Source of the DNA: Acanthamoeba lenticulata
Lineage: Eukaryota; Discosea; Longamoebia; Acanthamoebidae
NCBI GenBank assembly: GCA_002179805.1
Contig: NAVB01000517.1
Location: 1-10,919, forward strand
Direction of reading: 5' to 3'
Length of the DNA: 10,919 nt
Position 1 is the first letter of the stretch; every line of letters begins with the position of its first letter. Positions 1 through 7,324 of this stretch are shown here, piece by piece. The position numbers were made by a program, and so were the translations under genes. Below the pieces are notes generated by a model, which saw nothing but the letters and a program-made list of their open reading frames with translations, searched no databases and was not told the DNA's origin.

Positions 1-67
1 CGCCCGTCCTCGTCTTCGTTCTCTTCGTTGTTATGTTGATCGCTGGTGCTTGGGCGGGCATCATCAG
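1..67 (+). other. 3' end of an intron of the phospholipase B-like gene
   Basis: The stretch is pyrimidine-rich, has no usable coding frame that joins the downstream exon, and ends in CATCATCAG. The exon starting at 68 begins with two bases (GC) of a split glycine codon followed by His-Thr-Ala-Trp, so the unseen upstream exon should end with a single G. The donor lies outside the window. Confidence 0.7.
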
Positions 68-1386
68 GCCACACGGCCTGGTTCGCCTACGAGTCAATGC
101 TGCGCATCGCCAAGTCCTACCGCATTCCCCTGTCCAACGCGTCCGCCGCGGCCAAGGCCGTCGTGTTCTCGTCCTACCCGGGCTTCCTGGTCTCTCTCGA
201 CGACTTTTACATCACCGACCAGTACGACCACCAGCAGCAGGGGCATCTCGGCAATGGGCGGCCTCGCTGATCTTCTTCTTCTTCTTGTCACGAATAGGGA
301 GTTGGTGGTGATCGAGACCTCGCTCTCGGTCTTCAACGAGAGGCTGTACGAACTTGTGCGCAACGAGACGCGCGTGCTGCTCAGCTGGCAGCGCACCATC
401 CTCGCCAACCGGATGGTCCTTGTCCCTCTTCTTTATTTATTATTTCATTATTTCATTATTCTATTATTCCATCATTTTTTCCGTTATTTTAAATAAACAT
501 TTTAATCAGGCGCGCTCGGGCCCGGAGTGGGCCAAGCTCTATGCCCAGCACCAGAGCGGCACCTACAACAACCAATGGATGGTTCTCGGTGCGTGGCTGC
601 CTGTTGGCCATGACGTTGACCACTACGTGGGGCTGATCAACACTGGTGGTGGAAAATGATGCGCAGACACGAAGCAATTCGAGCGCGGCGTGCAACTCAA
701 GCCGTACACGCTCACCATCCTCGAGCAGATTCCGGGCTACGTCGAATGGGCCGACCAAACGAGCCACCTGGAGGAGGGCTACTGGCCCTCCTACAACGTG
801 CCCTTCTACCCGCGCGTCTTCGCGGCCGCGGGATACGTGGAAATGGCCCAGAAGCAGCCCATCATGGCCAGCTACCAGCATTGCTGCCGCGCCAACATCT
901 TCCGACGGTGCGCCAGCTGCCCGGCCAGCGCGTCTTGCGCTCTCGAAGAAAAGCTCACTCGTCCGCGGATCGCAGGGACCAGGGCAATGTGACCGACTTT
1001 GAGAAGTTCAAGGCCATCCTGCGCTACAACGACTGGCAGAACGACCCTTACTCTGCGGGCCATCCGGGTGCGTACCTCGCCGAGCTCAACCGTCAACGTT
1101 GTTGAAGAAGAAGAGGCACTGATGAGGCGTCGCCTGCTGCGCAGGTTATTCCATCGCGGCCCGCTTTGACCTGGAGAAGGTCGATCCTTCGCCTGATGGC
1201 GGCTACGACACCAAGGCGACGTCCTACGCGCGGCTGAAGGCGATGCAGTTTGAAGCCATCAACGGGCCCACCTACCAGGATCAGCCCGTGTTCGAGTGGA
1301 CGAGCCAGTGGTCTCGCTTCTCGCACGTGGGCCAGCCGCAGAGCTTCCACTTCCCCTTCATCACCTTCCAGCCCACGCGCTTCTGA
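68..1386 (+). CDS. Phospholipase B-like (PLBD / laminin-ancestor) hydrolase, 3' part
   Basis: Six visible exons: 68-221, 298-415, 510-588, 667-907, 976-1067 and 1145-1386 (TGA). The introns are 68-94 bp, all GT-AG, and every junction restores frame. They encode the last 307 residues. Family landmarks, in order: HTAWFAYESMLRI, SSYPGFLVSLDDFY, VLLSWQR, SGTYNNQWMVL, EQIPGYVEWAD, GYWPSYNVPF, IFRR-DQGNVTD, RYNDWQNDPYS, GGYDTKA and a final FHFPFITFQP. The spliced order matches animal PLBD1 closely; across the 221/298 junction it agrees residue for residue in length. Members are lysosomal or secreted N-terminal-nucleophile hydrolases that self-cleave and remove acyl chains from lipids. The nucleophile Cys normally lies shortly before the HxxW segment, so it should be in the exon just outside the window. 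In an amoeba this suggests digestion of phagocytosed membranes (inference). Confidence 0.93.
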
Positions 1387-1413
1387 GTAAAGACAGAAAC
1401 ATGATGAAAAAGG

Positions 1414-1425
1414 CCAATTAATTGG
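1414..1425. repeat. 12-bp perfect palindrome CCAATTAATTGG
   Basis: The palindrome lies 28 bp after the stop of the phospholipase B-like gene. It carries CCAAT on both strands. It may belong to the 3' flank of that gene or to flanking control of the tRNA-like locus; nothing decides between these. Confidence 0.5.
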
Positions 1426-1514
1426 GACGCTTCCACGTTGTTGGCAAGAGAAGAAGAAGAAGACACCAAGTTGGATGGCGCAATCACTGATGAACACTCA
1501 AGCAAACAAGACAT

Positions 1515-1519
1515 AAAAA
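1515..1519 (-). terminator. Pol III-type T5 run after the tRNA-like locus
   Basis: The minus strand reads TTTTT 17 nt after the end of the 5' half at 1537, in the place where a Pol III transcript of the reversed-order locus would end. There is no TTTTT in the minus strand within the two halves. Confidence 0.45.
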
Positions 1520-1536
1520 GTGGAAGAGGTCGCGGC

Positions 1537-1631
1537 AGGCGGATGAATGTTCTAGACGTGATAACCAACTACACCACTGGCGGGGGTGACCCCCAACCAG
1601 CCAGGATTCGAACCTGGGTCTTCCGCGTGAA
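1537..1631 (-). tRNA. tRNA-derived locus with halves in reversed order (candidate permuted tRNA-Glu)
   Basis: Reading the minus strand, a 3' half comes first: TTC-AC, GCGGA (1626-1622), variable AGAC, T-stem CCAGG, T-loop TTCGAAT, CCTGG (1617-1601), acceptor CTGGTTG (1600-1594), and G (1593). A 9-nt spacer (1592-1584) follows. Then comes a 5' half: acceptor CCGCCAG (1583-1577), T8, G9, D-arm GTGTAGTTGGTTATCAC (1574-1558) with A14, G18, G19 and A21, and finally TCCGC-CT (1543-1537). TCCGC pairs perfectly with GCGGA, and CT supplies positions 32-33 with the invariant U33. The acceptor arms pair 6 of 7 including one G-U, with a C-U mismatch at 2-71. There are 13 extra nucleotides between the D-arm and the anticodon stem. 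Joined after U33 the anticodon is UUC (Glu), supported by a yeast tRNA-Glu-like D-arm; joining one base later gives GUC (Asp). It could instead be a decayed tRNA pseudogene. Confidence 0.5.
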
Positions 1632-1728
1632 TAGCGAGTGATACGAAGTACCGCCGAGCCAAGTGCTCTTCCCCTCCAGCTTTTGTCACCCTTTTTTTCG
1701 TTCTTCGGAAGCCTCCGGCAAAAATGGG

Positions 1729-1781
1729 CCAATAGGCAAGCGGCGATTAATCGCTATCTTCCGACATGAAATTGGCCAATT
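1729..1781 (+). promoter_or_regulatory. Cysteine protease promoter: CCAAT box and two 12-bp palindromes
   Basis: Within 75 bp before the protease start are CCAAT (1729-1733), the perfect palindrome GCGATTAATCGC (1743-1754), and the perfect palindrome AATTGGCCAATT (1770-1781), which holds CCAAT in both orientations. The sequence shows the palindromes; their role as factor-binding sites is inferred from position. No clear TATA box is visible. Confidence 0.45.
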
Positions 1782-1801
1782 CTTCTCGCACTCAACTGCA
1801 G

Positions 1802-3140
1802 ATGAAGCTGGTCGTAGTTGCTGCTGTGTTGGCCATTGCGCTGGTGGCCCTTCTGGGCGTGGCTCAATCTGAGGATACTGGTGACGCTGTCATCCGCGAG
1901 CAGTTTGATGCCTTTGTGCAGCGCTTCGGCAAGACCTACGCCACGGCCGAGGAGGCCGAGCGCCGCCTCGCCATCTTCACGAAGAACCTTGCCAAGATTG
2001 CCGCCCTCAACGCCAAGTACGCTGTACGTGCCATAAGACTTTTTACTTTTTGTACACTTTCAGTATTGCATTTTCGACGCAGGATTGACGTTGATGATCT
2101 GTTCGCGATTTACAGGGCAAGACCCAGTATGGTGTGACCAAGTTCACGGACATGACGCAGGACGAGTTCAAGTCGCGCATGCTCATGAACAACCCCGGAC
2201 CCAGGCGTCCCCACTCCGAGAGGCGCTTCATCGCCCCCGATTACAAGGGTGTCACGGTATGGCCCCTCTTGACGTTTATACCCCAACAAATGCTTCTAAT
2301 TTGACTCAATTTTCTAAACAATCTGAACGCTTGTAGGCTCCCTCCACGTTTGATTGGCGCACCAAGCCCGGTGTGGTGACCTCCGTTTACGACCAGGGCC
2401 AGTGCGGCTCGTGCTGGTACGGCCTCCCCATCCATGCCGTAGTGGAGATGCAGAACGACCTGTTACTACTCGGGCATCTCGATCTGACTTGGGCGCGTGG
2501 GGTGGCAGGGCCTTCTCGGCCACGGAGAACATCGAGTCCCAGTGGGCGCTGTCGGGCCACAACCTGACCGGCCTCTCCATGCAGCAGATCGTCGACTGCA
2601 GCTGGTGGGACAACGGCTGCGGCGGCGGCTGGCCTTCTTATGCCTACGACGTACGTGTTCATGCCTCTTGGCCACACGCGCTCGGTCTCTTGTGGCTCAC
2701 GTTTGTCGTTGCCCGTCCAGTACGTGATCGACGCGCCTGGCCTGGACCCGCTGGCCAGCTACCCGTACACGGCCCAGGACGGCTCGTGCGCCTACAGCGA
2801 GAGCCAGGTGGTGGCCAAGATCAAGACCTGGACCTACACGACGACCGAGGGTGACGAGCACCAGATGGCCAACTACCTGGTCCAGCACGGCCCCATCTCC
2901 GTGTGCGTCGACGCCGAGGACTGGCCCAACTACACCGGCGGCGTCCTCATGGCCAACGCCTGCGGCGTGTCGATCGACCACTGCGTGCTCGCCGTCGGCT
3001 ACAACCTGACGGCCAACCCGCCCTACTGGATCATCCGCAACTCGTGGAACACCGACTGGGGCATCGAGGGCTACATGCACCTCGAGTTCGGCAAGGACGC
3101 CTGCGCCGTGTCTGAGGAGACCACCTCGGCCATCGTCTGA
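1802..3140 (+). CDS. Papain-family (C1A, cathepsin L-like) cysteine protease preproenzyme
   Basis: Five exons: 1802-2023, 2116-2256, 2337-2416, 2509-2650 and 2721-3140 (TGA). The introns are 70-92 bp, all GT-AG, and the product is 334 residues. The start at 1802 opens directly on a signal peptide (MKLVVVAAVLAIALVALLGVA). An I29-type propeptide follows: ERFNIN-like ERRLAIFTKN, then YGVTKFTD, a GNFD variant with Thr for Asn. The mature enzyme begins near residue 122 (APSTFDWR). The oxyanion/active-site segment QGQCGSCW gives Cys147, SIDHCVLAVGY gives His282, and IIRNSWNTDWG gives Asn302. Other conserved pieces are LSMQQIVDCS and NGCGGGWP. The catalytic set is complete, so the enzyme should be active after acid processing in lysosomes/phagosomes or after secretion. 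An in-frame ATG at 1766 would add 12 polar residues before the signal peptide and is less likely. Confidence 0.95.
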
Positions 3141-3303
3141 GAGAGGGCCTAGAGCCTTTTTTTTTCCCCTTCTTCGTCAACAAGTTGTTCCTTTGTTGTG
3201 GCGCTCACTTGCCCACAGCCACAACAACCAACAAGCAGGCGAAGACCTTTTCGTGAAGTAATAATAACAAACAAAAACCAATTTTATAAAAAATTAAACG
3301 ACG
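3141..3303 (+). other. Intergenic: protease 3' UTR and synapsin-like gene promoter
   Basis: The 163 bp contain a T9 run plus a pyrimidine stretch near 3160-3176, then an A-rich stretch (3259-3297) directly before the next start codon. No AATAAA, RNA gene or ORF is supported. The A-rich stretch is probably the promoter or leader of the synapsin-like gene. Confidence 0.4.
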
Positions 3304-5359
3304 ATGGAAAGCGAAAGCGACAGGCTGCAAGAGAGGGAGGAGGAAGAGGAAGAGGAAGAGGCCCAGCCCTCTTCGACTTCTTCTTCTGTCTCGCCGGAAG
3401 TCACGCCGGATGCGCCCAAACCCAAGAAGGTGCCGCTGGTGAAGCGTCGCACGCTACTGGTTGTCGGTGGAAAGGCCAGTATCGACTGGCCGGAAGTGTT
3501 CAAGGGAGCCAACCTGCACGGTGGTCAAGTTGAAGTGGTCGTCGAGATGGCCTCTTGGGAAGGTGCGACCCTGTCTGACGTCTACCTTCTCTTCTGGTCC
3601 CGTAATGAACCAACAAGCCAATTAGCCACCACAGACATCAGGCTCGTCTCCTACAGCGACTGCGGGTGCGTGGTGGACGTGGCACCCGCGGGCGGTCATC
3701 GGCGGTCCATCACGCCCGACTTCCTGCTCGTCCGCAGCGCCCTGCAGGGCGTCTACGGCCAGGTGCCCCTCCCTTCTCGTCCTGTCCGTAAATCCCGCAT
3801 TTGCCTCAACGGTTCCTCCTCCTTCCGATGAAAGGACTACCGCAACCGACTCTACGGGTTCATGCATTCGAACGTTCCGGCCGTCAACTCGCTGGACTCG
3901 CTCTACTTCTGCCAGAACAAGGTGCGGCCATGACCTCCAGGCGCCAGCCGCTGCCAAAACGCATGATCGACATCGGAGGGACTGACGCGTCCCTCTTGCG
4001 GTCCGCGAGCAGCCGGTCATCTATGGCAAGCTGAAAGCCGTGCAACAGCGTCTGGGCAAGGACCAGTTTCCGCTCATCGAGCAGGCGTACGCCAGCCACG
4101 CCCGATCCACCAACGATGGTGGTGATGTTGACGCGACAGACAGGCTAACCTGTTCCCCATTCCACCACCACAACACGCAAAGATGCTACGCGGACTGGAA
4201 GGCGATGACCTTTTGCTCGGGCTTCCCGATCGTCGCCAAGCTGGGCACTGCCCACGCTGGTGTGCAGACCTACCCCTTGTCTTGTTCTCCACTTCTGCCA
4301 CCAATGCATCGTCATCGTCGTGATCATCGTCATCTTCAGGGTTCGGCAAGATGAAGCTCAATGGCCAGAGCGAGTTTGAGGACTTCCAGAGCGGTGCGTC
4401 TTGGAACTCGCCGCAGCTTTGGTTGTTGAAACCTGACCAACCAGCCGTGTGGAACCTTCTCACCCTCATGTTCTGTGCGCCAGTGGTGGCGCTGCAGGAC
4501 AAGTACTGCACGACGGAGCCGTTCATCGACTGGGACTTTGACTTTCGCATCCAGAAGATCGGCCACCACTACCGCGCGTTCCGCCGGTGCGCCTTCTCCT
4601 CCTCCTCCTCCTCCTTCATCATCTTCTTCTTCTTCTTCTTCTTCTTCGCCCACTTGCCGCGGGTCATCCACGCCCAGGCCTGACGCGCGGGCCGGGCGGG
4701 CTCAGGTTCTCCACCAACTGGAAGGGCAAGGGCTTCAGCCAACAGGACGAGGACATCCCCGTCACGCCCCTCTACCAGCGTACTTCTACCGGCCTCGGCC
4801 CTCATGCGCGAGGTGATGGCATCGACAACAAACACGGGCCTGTGTGTGGGGCGGGCGTGTGGGGCAAGGCAGGCTGGATTGACGAGGCAAGCCGCGCGTT
4901 GGGGATGGACGTCTGCGCGCTCGACGGCGTGCACAGCCGGGACGATGGGCGGGAATACATCCTCGAGCTCAACGACTCGGCCATCGGCTTCAATGCGCGG
5001 CATGAGGCCGAGGACCTTGTCCACCTGCGCGACCTGGTCCTGCTGCGCATGACGCAGGCCTTTCCCTTGCCCGCCGCCGAGGAAGAGGGCGACAAAGAGG
5101 TCAAGCCCGAGGCAGAGGCGGTGGACCAGCTGAAGGAGCAGCTTGCCCAGCTACGCGTGCGTCTCGATCAGGTCCGCACAGAGCACAGAGCACTGTTCCT
5201 CCTCCTGCTTGGAGCTGTGCTGATGGTGCGTGGCGATGGGTGGGGCAGGAGGTGGCCCTAAAAGAGGCTCTGCGCGCTGAGCTCGAGGAGCAGAAGACCG
5301 CCAAGGCGACCAAGAGCTCGGGCGGTGTCTTTGGCTTCCGCAAGAAGGAAAAGCACTAG
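3304..5359 (+). CDS. Synapsin-domain (ATP-grasp) protein with acidic N-terminus and C-terminal coiled coil
   Basis: Ten exons: 3304-3562, 3635-3762, 3835-3921, 4013-4086, 4183-4259, 4340-4393, 4484-4586, 4706-4779, 4873-5171 and 5267-5359 (TAG). The product is 415 residues. Residues 11-19 are a Glu run. The synapsin core spans about 49-345: RTLLVVGG; DW..VFKG; PDFLLVRSA; VPAVNSLDSLY; KDQFPLIEQ; PIVAKLGTAHAGFGKMK (198-214), matching animal PVVVK.GHAHSGMGK; VVALQDKYCTTEPFID (227-242); DFRIQKIGHHYRAF; and LELND (316-320), the ATP-grasp metal-site strand. Spliced spacing matches animal synapsin almost residue for residue through residue 255. A leucine-heptad coiled coil follows (about 365-395), then a basic tail. 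Animal synapsins bind ATP and vesicle membranes; here a vesicle or phagosome role is only inference. It has no animal-type proline-rich tail. The last intron (5172-5266, GAG acceptor) is the least certain junction. Confidence 0.88.
4594..4648 (+). repeat. (TCC)n/(TTC)n pyrimidine microsatellite inside intron 7 of the synapsin-like gene
   Basis: Runs of TCC (to about 4615) followed by TTC (from about 4624) fill the middle of the 119-bp intron 4587-4705, the longest intron in the gene. They act as an oversized polypyrimidine tract before the acceptor CTCAG at 4701-4705. Read as protein they give spurious Leu or Ser runs. Confidence 0.8.
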
Positions 5360-5523
5360 GCGCAGAGGAAGACAATGCGAAACCAGTTTTCCCCTGCGAT
5401 GCGCACAACACACTGGTTGAAGGGCAGACAACGCCTTATGAAGGAGGACGAGATTACATGCACTGTTTGCGCATTGCCACAAGTGTGCAAGCAGAGAGGC
5501 CAACGGCAGTGTTGTGTGGCTGT
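5360..5523. other. Convergent intergenic region
   Basis: The 164 bp lie between the TAG of the synapsin-like gene and the stop of the F-box-like gene on the other strand. I see no AATAAA in either orientation, no RNA gene and no repeat; the region should hold both 3' UTRs. Confidence 0.5.
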
Positions 5524-7052
5524 TCAATCCGTAGGCCGAGTGTCGTCCTCGCTCATGGGATCCTCAACGTCTTCATCTTCCTCGGCTTCAGAAGAAAAGG
5601 CAGAGCTGTCGCTGTCCGAGTGCTCGGTGATGTCCTGCTTCTCACGCACGCGCCACCCGAGGATGGTGCCGAAGCTGTTCTCAATGAAGGCGACGAAGCT
5701 CTTCTCATAGAGGAAGTCATCACGGGTGGGCTTCAGCCCGTCCAGCTCACTGCGGGGAAGCGGCCTGAGGTTGCCCATGCACGAGTTCCCAGAGGCGTTG
5801 GGATCCTCGCGGTAGGGCAGCATGCGCTTCTTCTTCAGCTGACGAGCCCCGGGGGTGAACTCCTCGTCAGGGCGATGCGGTCCATGAGCTATGCCGTGGA
5901 GCAGGACGCCATTCCGGTCCTCGTTTGTGTCCTCTTCGTCCGCCTCTCCGACCGCCGGCCTACAGAGCCACGACAGTACGTTGAGCGCGTCTAGTTTTTC
6001 GACCGGAGGAACCATCCGCAACATGAGGCTGGAGAGCTCGCCCCATTTGTCGTCCTCGCCTTCGTTCTTGGGCGGTTTGTTGGCCTGCCGGGCCTCTTCG
6101 GCTTGGATCTGGTCCGCGTAGAGGATTTGGTGGAGCGTTTCGCACCACCAGCTCAACATGTTGTGCTCTTCATCCAGCGCCTCCTCCATGGCTTGCTCTA
6201 AGCGGCCCTTGAGGGGCTGGAACCAGGTGGGCGACGTCGGCGAGCCCCTGTTGTTGAGAATCCGGTCAGTATGAGCGAAAAAAGGCACTGCAAGGTCCAG
6301 AGGGCTCGGCAGAGGTGGACGAACCCAAAGTTGTGGCTCTTCTTGAGCGCTTGATTGGGGAGGTCCATTGCGAGCGAGGTCACGGGCAGCGGTGGGGCGC
6401 CGCGCAGCGCCATCGACACGACGATCCACGTCGTGGCCAAAGGCTGGCGGAAGATGATGGGCGGGAGCGTGGGCAGCCGCGTGAAGAACACCTCAAAGTG
6501 CAGGTAGGAGGCCCGGTGGGTGAAGTCGGCCCTGAGGCTACACCTCACCGCGCTCGGGGGCTTCCGCCTCTGGCGGCCCAGCTCCGCGATGAGGTGTTCG
6601 TAGGCGATCGCGGCGAAATAGGTCCGTATGATGACCCGGTTCCGGTGCTGCTCGTCCTTCTTGCGCTGCTCCTCTTCGTCCTGGGCAGACAATTGCGGCT
6701 CCGCCGCTGCAGAGGAGCCGTCTTGGGCTTCCGCCGTGGCCGGGTCCCGGTTGCGGGAACGCCGCGGGGCAAGGTTGTGGTGATAGTTGTACTCGAGGTG
6801 AGGCGGAAGAGGGCGCACGGCGCCTGGGCCCAAGCGAGTCTCGAACAAGAGCATCTTGAGGAGCTCCGGCCAAGAAGAGGAGATGGCCTTGTGAAGCTCG
6901 CGGCTCGACACAAGAAGGTTGAAGATGGAGCAGCGTTTGCCGGCAGCACTTTCGCTCTGCGGGTCGGCAGGAGCCGTTGCGGCCAGCCAGCGGCACACAC
7001 GAACGATACATGCGGTAGGCAGTTGAGCGAGGTGCGGTGGCGACGCGTCCAT
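5524..7052 (-). CDS. Hypothetical protein with F-box-like N-terminus
   Basis: Two exons on the minus strand: 7052-6325 and 6247-5524. The intron 6324-6248 (77 bp, GT-AG) joins GG to G to make glycine and keeps the downstream frame open. The product is 483 residues. Residues about 7-70 (LAQLPTACIVRVCRWL, then IFNLLVSSRELHKAISSSWPELLKML) have the F-box pattern: Leu-Pro start, amphipathic helix, a Leu-rich 'SRELH' helix and a Trp. This suggests an SCF ubiquitin-ligase adaptor (inference). The remainder matches no family I recognise: charged, Gln/Glu/Arg-rich 120-165; hydrophobic 185-235; acidic helices 255-330; and a C-terminal Ser/Asp/Glu tail ending DDTRPTD. No WD40, LRR or kelch repeats are evident. 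It shares a divergent promoter with the acetyltransferase-like gene. Confidence 0.72.
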
Positions 7053-7324
7053 GGCAGCTGTTGAATGTTGTTTGCCAAAGCTTCGATTTTTAAGTTCAAA
7101 CTTTGCGGCATTCGACTTCGTGGAACAAATAATTAATAATTGGATAATTAATGAAAAGAGAACAAAGGAAAAAGAACAAAGAGAAAGAGAAATGGCGTTT
7201 GCGTACGTGGCGCCGGCCAGGGAGAGAAGAGCCCGAACCTCAACAAACTTGAGTGTCGGCCTGGTCGAAAGATCTTTCTTCCCTTGCCCACACCGATCTT
7301 TTTTCTTTTTCTCGCTTCTTGCAG
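7053..7324. promoter_or_regulatory. Divergent promoter region with AT-rich core and probable leader intron acceptor
   Basis: The 272 bp separate two divergently transcribed genes. An AT-rich core (about 7126-7155) contains repeated AATTA units and an inverted CCAAT (ATTGG, 7139-7143). The right end (about 7270-7324) is a strong pyrimidine tract ending TTGCAG directly against the ATG at 7325, which looks like a 3' splice site. A matching donor GTACGT is at 7203-7208. A leader intron 7203-7324 is therefore likely. Confidence 0.5.

Noticed and set aside
1594..1661. A conventional linear tRNA on the minus strand ending in the same T-arm
   Set aside because: Placing the anticodon stem at CTCGC (1638-1634) leaves a C-A mismatch, A at position 33, a D-loop without GG, and an acceptor that pairs almost only by G-U. 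The reversed-order reading restores U33, GG and a perfect anticodon stem.
1766..1801. Upstream in-frame ATG for the cysteine protease
   Set aside because: It would put 12 polar residues before the signal peptide and use the AATTGGCCAATT palindrome as coding sequence; the ATG at 1802 gives a clean signal peptide.
4587..4700. Leu-rich 'signal peptide' start for a separate protein at the 3' part of the synapsin-like gene
   Set aside because: The leucines come from translating the TCC/TTC microsatellite inside an intron; splice sites on both sides join exons that fit the synapsin alignment.
6315..7064. 249-residue plus-strand open frame over the F-box-like gene
   Set aside because: It is an Arg/Gly/Val-rich antisense shadow; the minus-strand frames join through a phase-correct intron.
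7253..7324. N-terminal extension of the acetyltransferase-like frame
   Set aside because: It has no ATG and its 3' part is a typical splice-acceptor pyrimidine tract ending in CAG.
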